DNA of 55,933 bases. It comes from an uncultured Collinsella sp. GTDB taxonomy: Bacteria; Actinomycetota; Coriobacteriia; Coriobacteriales; Coriobacteriaceae. The notes below the pieces were generated by a model, which saw only the letters and a program-made list of their open reading frames with translations, was not told where the DNA came from and ran no database searches. Shown in pieces: positions 50,365 to 55,933 of this stretch (the stretch's first letter is position 1; every line of letters starts with the position of its first letter). Position numbers and translations under genes: made by a program. Location: assembly GCA_900545615.1 (NCBI GenBank), contig UQZM01000007.1, positions 1 through 55,933 of the forward strand. Direction: 5' to 3'.

Positions 50365-53300
50365 CTACTTCTTAATACCGCGCCCCAGGCGCTTGGCGAC
50401 CGATGCAACGGCCTCCTCACTGGCAGATCCGCAGCTCGCACAGCCGTCGTGGGCACGCATCTGACCGGTGACCTCGTCCATCGCGAGCGGCGCCACCTTC
50501 TCGAGCTTAAAGCCCTTGCCGGCGCGCATGTTCTCCTTTGCCACGCTGATCATGAGCTTAATACGGTTGAGCTGGTTGACCTCGGATGCACCGGGGTCGT
50601 AGTCCACCGCGACGATGTTGCTCTCGGGATGTTGGCGGCGCAGCTCCTTGATCACGGCCTTGCCCACCACGTGGTTGGGCAGGCACGCGAAGGGCTGCGT
50701 GCAGATGATGTTGGGCGCACCGTGGTCAATCAGATCGAGCATCTCAGCCGTGAGCAGCCAGCCCTCGCCCATGTTGTTGCACACCGAAAGCACCGTGCGG
50801 GCCTTATCGGCCATGGTGCCGATGCGCTCGGGCGCCTCAAAGCGGCGGGACTTTTCGAGCATCTCCTCCACCGGCGTACGCATCCAGTCCACGAGCTTGA
50901 TGAGCGCCTGCATGCCCGCACGCGTTGTAGCAGAGCTACCCAGCTCATCCTTCTGCAGCTCGGCGTTGCTCATGGAGTACAGGAAGAAGTCGAGCAGGCC
51001 CGGCACCACGGCCTCGCAGCCCTCGCGCTCGATAACGTCGACCACGTGGTTGTTGGCCGTGGGATGGAACTTGACCAAGATCTCGCCGACCACGCCCACG
51101 CGCGGCTTGGTACCCTCGCCCACGAGCGGCATGGTATCGAACGCGCGGATGGCTTCGCGGCACAGCTTGGTGTAATTATGCCTGTTGAACTTGGGCGCCA
51201 GCTTGCGGGCGCGCGCCATGTACTCCTCGTAGAGCGCATTGGCGGCACCGAGCGTAGCCTCGTACGGACGGCAACGATAGAGCATCTGCATCATCACGTC
51301 GCCAAAGAGCACCGCGTAGACTGCTTGCTTGAGCAGCGCCGGCGTAATCTTAAAGCCAGGATTATCCTCGCCGAGCGCCACGGCCGAAAGCGAGATCACC
51401 GGGATCTCGGGGTGGCCGCTCTCGCGCAGGGCCTTGCGGATGAGTGCGATGTAGTTGGTGGCACGGCAGCCGCCGCCGGTCTGGCTGATAACCACGGCCG
51501 TCTTGGACAGGTCGTACCGGCCGCTCTCGATGGCCTCCATAATCTGGCCCGTTACCAGAATCGACGGGTAGCAAATGTCATTGTTCACATAGCGCAGGCC
51601 AGCCTCGACAGCGTCGTGATCGGTCGAGGGCAGCAGCTCCAAGTTGTAGCCAGCACCACGGAACACCTCTTTGACCAGGTCAAAGTGGATCGGCGCCATC
51701 TGCGGGCACAGGATGGTATAGCCCTCGTCACGCATCTGCTCGGTAAAGGGCACCTTGGGCCATGCGGTCGAGGCGCTCTCACGCTGCGCCTCGAACGTGT
51801 ACTTGCGGCTCGCGAACGCGGGAGCGTCCGTGGAGGGAGCCACCGGCGCAGCATCGCCCTGCTCGTAGGCCTCGCCCGCAGCCGTGGCCTCTGCCAGGCG
51901 CTCGGCCTCCTGGTCCTTGAGCGCTGCCATGAGCGAGCGGATGCGGATGCGCGCGGCGCCCAGGTTGGACACCTCGTCGATCTTGAGCACGGTGTAGATC
52001 TTACCGCTGGCCTCAAGGATTTCCTGCACCTGGTCGGTGGTCAGAGCGTCCAGACCGCAGCCGAAAGAGTTAAGCTGGATCAGGTCCAGGTCGTTGCGCA
52101 TCGTCACAAAACGGGCGACGGCGTACAGGCGGCTGTGGTACATCCACTGGTCGACGACGCGAATCGGACGCTCGGGCTTCACCAGATGCGCGAGCGAATC
52201 CTCGGTAAAGACCGCAAAGCCAAAGCTCGAGATAAGCTCGGGCAGGGCATGGTTGATTTCGGGGTCGTTATGGTAGGGACGACCGGCGAGCACGATGCCG
52301 TGACCACCGTGGTCCTCGACCCACTTAAGGGCCTCCTCGCCCATGGTCTGGATGTCCTCGTGGAAACGCGCATCGGCCTCAAAGGCAGCGTTGACGGCGG
52401 CATCGACCTCGGAGCGCGTAATCTTGGGTCCACGCACGCGACCGCGACCAGCTTGCGCATCGGCCACACGGTCGACGGCGAGCACCTGGTACAGACGGCG
52501 CTTGAGCTCGGTCTTGTCGTGATAGGGCACAAACGGGTACAGGAACTCGATGTTCTGCTCGCGGATCTCGTCGATGTTGAGTGCCAACGCCGTGGGGTAG
52601 CTCATGACGATGGGGCAGTTGTAACAGTTGCCGGCGGTCGGATCCTCCTTGCGCTCCCAGCGCACGCACGGCATCCAGATAAAGTCGACATCGCGGTCGA
52701 TGAGGTTCATCACATGGCCGTGGCTCATCTTTGCCGGGTAGCACACGCTCTCGGACGGCATGGACTCGATGCCCGCCTGGTAGGTCTTCTTGCTCGACTG
52801 GTCGGACAGCTGCACGCTAAAGCCCAGGCGCGTAAAGAACGCGTGCCAGAAGGGATAGTTCTCGTACATGTTGAGTGCGCGCGGGATGCCGACGGTGCCG
52901 CGCGGGGCCTCGTCGGGACTCAGCACCTCGCGGTTAAAGAGCAGCTCATTTTTCTTTTTGAAGAGGTTGGGGGCCTCGGTCTTCTGCTTTTTGTGGCCGG
53001 CGCCCTTCTCGCAGCGGTTGCCGGTAATGAAGCGTCTGCCGCCGCCAAAGTCGTTAACGGTGAGCTGGCAGTTGTTGGAGCAACGGCCGCAGCGGACATG
53101 CTTTTGCGTCACGGTGAGGTGCGCGATGTCTTCGGCCGACAGGATGGTCGAGGTGCCGTCGGCACCGGCGCGATCGCGGGCGAGCAGTGCCGCACCGTAG
53201 GCGCCCATGCAGCCGGCAATGTCGGGGCGCACAGCATGAACGCCGGTAAGCTGCTCAAACGCACGCAGCGTGGCGTCGGACATAAAGGTGCCGCCCTGGA

Positions 53301-55143
53301 CGATCACCTGGCTGCCGATCTCCTTGGGGTCGCGCAGCTTAATGACTTTGAACAGGGCATTCTTGATGACGGAATAGGACAGGCCGGCCGCGATGTCGCC
53401 CACCGTGGCGCCTTCCTTTTGCGCCTGCTTGACGCGCGAGTTCATAAAGACCGTGCAGCGGCTGCCCAGGTCGACGGGGGACTTGGCATGGATGGCAGCG
53501 TCGGCAAATGCGCGCACGTCCATGTTCATAGACACGGCGAAGCTCTCGATAAAGCTGCCGCAGCCCGACGAGCAGGCCTCGTTGAGCATGATGTGCTCGA
53601 TGACGCCGTCCTTCACGCGCAGGCACTTCATGTCCTGGCCGCCAATGTCCAGAATGAACTCGACGCCGGGCAGGAACGCCTTGGCGCCGCGCAGGTGCGC
53701 GACGGTCTCAATCTCGCCGGAGTCGGCCTTGAGGGCCTCGATGAGCAGTGCCTCGCCGTAGCCTGTGGTGGTCACGTGGCCGATGGTGCAGCCCGCGGGG
53801 ATATGGTTGTAGAAATCGGCCATGATGACCTTGGCCGTACCCAGGATGTCGCCGTTGTTGTTGCCGTACCAGGTGTGCAGCAGCTGACCGTCCTCGCCCA
53901 CGAGCGCGGCCTTCATGGTGGTGGAACCGGCATCGATGCCAATGAACACACGGCCGGTGTAGCCGTCGAGCTTGCCCTTGGGGACGACTTCCTGGTCGTG
54001 GCGGGTTTTGAACTCGGCAAAGTCCTCGTCGGTGGCAAAGAGCGGATCCAGGCGCTCGACCTCGGCACCCTGTGTGTCGCCCAAGCTGTCGATGGCCTCG
54101 ATGAGCTGCGGGAACGTGCTGAGCTTGTTGGACTCGTGCGCCATGGCGGCGCCGCTCGCCACAAACAGGTGAGCGTTTTGGGGCACGATACGGTGCTCCT
54201 CGTCCAGGTTGAGCGTGAGGTAGAAGCGGTGGCGCAGCTCGGAGAGGTACTGCAGCGGGCCGCCCAGGAAGGCGACGTTGCCGCGGATGGGACGGCCGCA
54301 CGCCAGACCCGAGATGGTCTGGGTCACGACAGCCTGGAAGATGGAGGCAGCCACGTCCTCGGGGCGGGCGCCCTCGTTGAGCAGCGGCTGCACGTCGGTC
54401 TTGGCAAAAACGCCGCAGCGGCTGGCGATGGGATAGATGGTGGTGGCGTTGGCCGCGAGCTCGTTGAGGCCGCTCGCGTCGGTGTGCAGCAGGGTTGCCA
54501 TCTGGTCGATGAACGCGCCCGTGCCGCCGGCGCAGGTGCCGTTCATGCGCTGCTCGATGCCGTTGTCGAAATAGATGATCTTGGCGTCCTCGCCGCCCAG
54601 CTCGATGGCAACGTCGGTGGCCGGGATAAGAGTCTCGACAGCGCGCTTGCTGGCGATGACCTCCTGGACAAACTCCAGGTCGAGCCACTGGGACAGCAGC
54701 AGGCCGCCCGAGCCGGTAATGGCGCAGGTCATCTGGGCCGTCGGCAGCACGGTCGCAGCGCCCTCGAACAGGTCGCGGGCGCAGGCGCGGACGTCGGTGT
54801 GGTGGCGCTGGTACTTGGCGTAGACGATCTGGTTGTCATCGTTGAGCACGGCGAGCTTAACGGTGGTGGAGCCCACGTCGATGCCCAAGTGCAGGTTGCC
54901 ACGAGCATTCTCAGGGTTGAAGATCGCGCCTTCGGGGGCGTGGACGGCGGCTACGGGCTCAGCGGCGGCGGGCTCGCTATTGACGGATGTCTCCCCTGCC
55001 GCTTTCTTGGCATCGGCAACTGCCTCGGCAACTTTCTCGGCAGCCGCGGTCGCGGCCTTCTGCGCGGCATCCACCACGGCGGGCGCGGCCTCGCGTGCAG
55101 CAGCGACCATGCGGTCCTTGATGCCCTCGACGAGTTTGCTCAT
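50365..55143 (-). CDS. Giant 2-hydroxyacyl-CoA dehydratase activase-like fusion protein
   Basis: 1592 residues. An Ala/Lys-rich N-terminal helix (about 1-65) is followed by two BcrAD/BadFG (HgdC-like) ATPase domains: HLGIDVGSTTVKLAVL (about 85) and FIGIDAGSTTMKAALVG (about 395). Each keeps the two Fe-S cysteines (GTCAGGTGAF and SRCGVFAK; EACSSGCGSF and SRCTVF). Next come a cysteine cluster (RCGRCSNNCQLTV) and DUF2229/HgdB-like regions (YPAKMSHGHVMNLI, GNCYNCPIVMSYPTA, GGCRATNYIALIRKAL), ending CASCGSASEE. HgdC activates dehydratases by ATP-driven electron transfer; the substrate here is unknown. It lies 11 bases after tetR in one operon. Start after GAGGAG. Confidence 0.88.
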   Translation of the reverse strand: MSKLVEGIKDRMVAAAREAAPAVVDAAQKAATAAAEKVAEAVADAKKAAGETSVNSEPAAAEPVAAVHAPEGAIFNPENARGNLHLGIDVGSTTVKLAVLNDDNQIVYAKYQRHHTDVRACARDLFEGAATVLPTAQMTCAITGSGGLLLSQWLDLEFVQEVIASKRAVETLIPATDVAIELGGEDAKIIYFDNGIEQRMNGTCAGGTGAFIDQMATLLHTDASGLNELAANATTIYPIASRCGVFAKTDVQPLLNEGARPEDVAASIFQAVVTQTISGLACGRPIRGNVAFLGGPLQYLSELRHRFYLTLNLDEEHRIVPQNAHLFVASGAAMAHESNKLSTFPQLIEAIDSLGDTQGAEVERLDPLFATDEDFAEFKTRHDQEVVPKGKLDGYTGRVFIGIDAGSTTMKAALVGEDGQLLHTWYGNNNGDILGTAKVIMADFYNHIPAGCTIGHVTTTGYGEALLIEALKADSGEIETVAHLRGAKAFLPGVEFILDIGGQDMKCLRVKDGVIEHIMLNEACSSGCGSFIESFAVSMNMDVRAFADAAIHAKSPVDLGSRCTVFMNSRVKQAQKEGATVGDIAAGLSYSVIKNALFKVIKLRDPKEIGSQVIVQGGTFMSDATLRAFEQLTGVHAVRPDIAGCMGAYGAALLARDRAGADGTSTILSAEDIAHLTVTQKHVRCGRCSNNCQLTVNDFGGGRRFITGNRCEKGAGHKKQKTEAPNLFKKKNELLFNREVLSPDEAPRGTVGIPRALNMYENYPFWHAFFTRLGFSVQLSDQSSKKTYQAGIESMPSESVCYPAKMSHGHVMNLIDRDVDFIWMPCVRWERKEDPTAGNCYNCPIVMSYPTALALNIDEIREQNIEFLYPFVPYHDKTELKRRLYQVLAVDRVADAQAGRGRVRGPKITRSEVDAAVNAAFEADARFHEDIQTMGEEALKWVEDHGGHGIVLAGRPYHNDPEINHALPELISSFGFAVFTEDSLAHLVKPERPIRVVDQWMYHSRLYAVARFVTMRNDLDLIQLNSFGCGLDALTTDQVQEILEASGKIYTVLKIDEVSNLGAARIRIRSLMAALKDQEAERLAEATAAGEAYEQGDAAPVAPSTDAPAFASRKYTFEAQRESASTAWPKVPFTEQMRDEGYTILCPQMAPIHFDLVKEVFRGAGYNLELLPSTDHDAVEAGLRYVNNDICYPSILVTGQIMEAIESGRYDLSKTAVVISQTGGGCRATNYIALIRKALRESGHPEIPVISLSAVALGEDNPGFKITPALLKQAVYAVLFGDVMMQMLYRCRPYEATLGAANALYEEYMARARKLAPKFNRHNYTKLCREAIRAFDTMPLVGEGTKPRVGVVGEILVKFHPTANNHVVDVIEREGCEAVVPGLLDFFLYSMSNAELQKDELGSSATTRAGMQALIKLVDWMRTPVEEMLEKSRRFEAPERIGTMADKARTVLSVCNNMGEGWLLTAEMLDLIDHGAPNIICTQPFACLPNHVVGKAVIKELRRQHPESNIVAVDYDPGASEVNQLNRIKLMISVAKENMRAGKGFKLEKVAPLAMDEVTGQMRAHDGCASCGSASEEAVASVAKRLGRGIKK

Positions 55144-55154
55144 TGTCTCTCCTC

Positions 55155-55863
55155 TTAGTTGTTGGACTCGACGGTTGCGGCGGTGTCGGCCGTGTCCTCG
55201 AGCTGTAAGTTCAATAACTTCATGCCGTATTCCGGCACGTTGATATCGATGGGTTGGCCATACAGATCACCAGGGCGCACAAAAGCGAGCACCGTCATAA
55301 TGCGCGCCATGGCCTCGGGCGATTCGGTGAGCCCACGCTCAAACCAGCGCTGAATCATGCCGACCTCGGCACTCACGACGTAGGTGACGTAGTAGTCAAA
55401 GAACGTGCCCAGCGCCAGGCCCAAAATGCCCGTCTGCGCACGCGGCACCACAGCCTCACGAGCGGTGTCGATGATCCTTTTAATGAAGGCCTGGTCGCCG
55501 CCCGGACCCAGCAGCGCACCGATTAAGTCGCGGTTGGCCGCAAGATAACGCAGCAGCTCAACCGAACCAGGTGCCGGCTCGAGCTCATCGATGTTGTGAT
55601 AGAGATCGGGCAGCTGAGCTGCGGTGATGAGCTCAATGCGCTCACGAATCTCGGCTAGCAAGCCATCCTCGATTTGATTGATAAAATCGGGAATATCGCG
55701 GTAGTGCGAATAGAACGTACGGCGCGTAAGGCCGGCGCGCTCGGTGAGCGACGCGACATTAATGCGCGAAAGGTCGCCGCTTTCGGCAAGCTCGCTGGCA
55801 AGTGCCTGGCGAAGGGCACGCTGCGAGCGAAGGGACCGGCGATCGCATTTCTCGAGCTGGGAC
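55155..55863 (-). CDS. TetR/AcrR family regulator
   Basis: 236 residues, start TTG at 55865-55863 after GGAGG. The N-terminal helix-turn-helix reads INVASLTERAGLTRRTFYSHYRDIPDF. The C-terminal ligand domain resembles TetR_C groups with FDYYVTYVVSAEVGMIQRWFERG. It is directly upstream of the giant activase gene, with palindromes in front of its own start, so self-regulation and control of the downstream gene are likely. The ligand is unknown; an acyl-CoA or 2-hydroxy acid would fit the neighbour. Confidence 0.88.
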
Positions 55864-55887
55864 AAACGTCCTCCTTGTTACTCAGCC

Positions 55888-55931
55888 TGTGCGCTATTGC
55901 ACAGTGCGAGTATTATTGCACACCGTGTGCA
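55888..55931. promoter_or_regulatory. Two palindromic operators upstream of tetR
   Basis: TGTGCGCTATTGCACA (55888-55903) and TGCACACCGTGTGCA (55917-55931), each with five-base arms built from TGTGC/GCACA or TGCAC/GTGCA. They lie 23-66 bases before the tetR start, as expected for a TetR operator pair. Confidence 0.6.
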
Positions 55932-55933
55932 TC

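Noticed and set aside
50182..55158. Plus-strand open frame of over 1600 codons opposite the giant activase gene
   Set aside because: It mirrors the codon bias of the real gene on the other strand, has no family motifs, and lacks a ribosome site. Similar long antisense frames at 1999-4020, 7580-10408, 12481-14004 and 17517-18896 were dropped for the same reason.
1..55933. CRISPR array, rRNA genes, toxin-antitoxin pairs or restriction systems
   Set aside because: No regularly spaced direct repeats, no rRNA-like sequence and no matching protein families were seen.

Overview
The window reads as a chromosomal segment of a Gram-positive, moderately high-GC gut actinomycete of the class Coriobacteriia, most like Collinsella. 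This is an inference from gene content and style, not from a database search. Pointers are strong GGAGG-type ribosome sites, a sortase-type surface protein ending in LAQTG, a single fused ECF ATPase, a giant fused 2-hydroxyacyl-CoA dehydratase activase-like protein, and an Asp23/AmaP/DUF2273 envelope-stress operon. About 42 intact protein genes are supported, most on the minus strand, plus two tRNA genes, one FMN riboswitch and several broken genes.

Left edge (1-1.9 kb): the C-terminal part of a TRAP transporter permease abuts the C-terminal part of an IS110-family transposase. Both are truncated, so this is a rearranged junction. Then comes a housekeeping block, all minus strand: asnB, murE, a HAD phosphatase, murI, rph, rdgB, dtd, veg-ispE, tRNA-Pro(CGG), tatA, greA and lysS. 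It covers cell-wall precursors, nucleotide and tRNA quality control, isoprenoids and translation. lysS carries an unusual C-terminal tRNA-binding domain.

14.1-20.9 kb: tRNA-Val(TAC) is followed by a scrambled region with a second copy of its 3' end and a 224-bp inverted-repeat element. Next are the arginine genes argC-argJ-argB-argD, with ArgR-like palindromes upstream, and two tandem flavin-fold oxidase paralogues. 20.9-24.4 kb: a riboflavin ECF importer (ribU, fused ecfA, ecfT) sits under an FMN riboswitch. 24.4-25.4 kb: repeats surround an N-terminal IS110 transposase fragment. 25.4-28.4 kb: groES-groL, then about 900 bp without genes that holds a 216-bp imperfect palindrome and a second small inverted-repeat element.

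28.4-42.3 kb: a divergent amidohydrolase/M20 peptidase pair is followed by a zinc-ribbon membrane protein, yitT, the amaP-DUF2273-asp23 operon, yebC, a polytopic membrane protein, lgt, a NifU-like protein, comEB and coaX. Several of these genes end in hairpins of one family (variable stem, loop containing GGGACAGG or a close variant), and in three cases the stop codon overlaps the hairpin. 42.4-50.3 kb: an OPT transporter with a structured leader, an 1150-residue coiled-coil/CAP surface protein with a nine-G tract just after its signal peptide (a phase-variation candidate), a DUF389 membrane protein with a canonical EF-hand loop, a small anchored protein and a decayed gene. 50.4-55.9 kb: a TetR regulator with palindromic operators precedes a 1592-residue activase/dehydratase-like fusion protein.

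The best leads for something new are the poly-G surface protein, the stop-codon hairpin family, the long palindrome upstream of groES, and the tetR/giant-activase pair.
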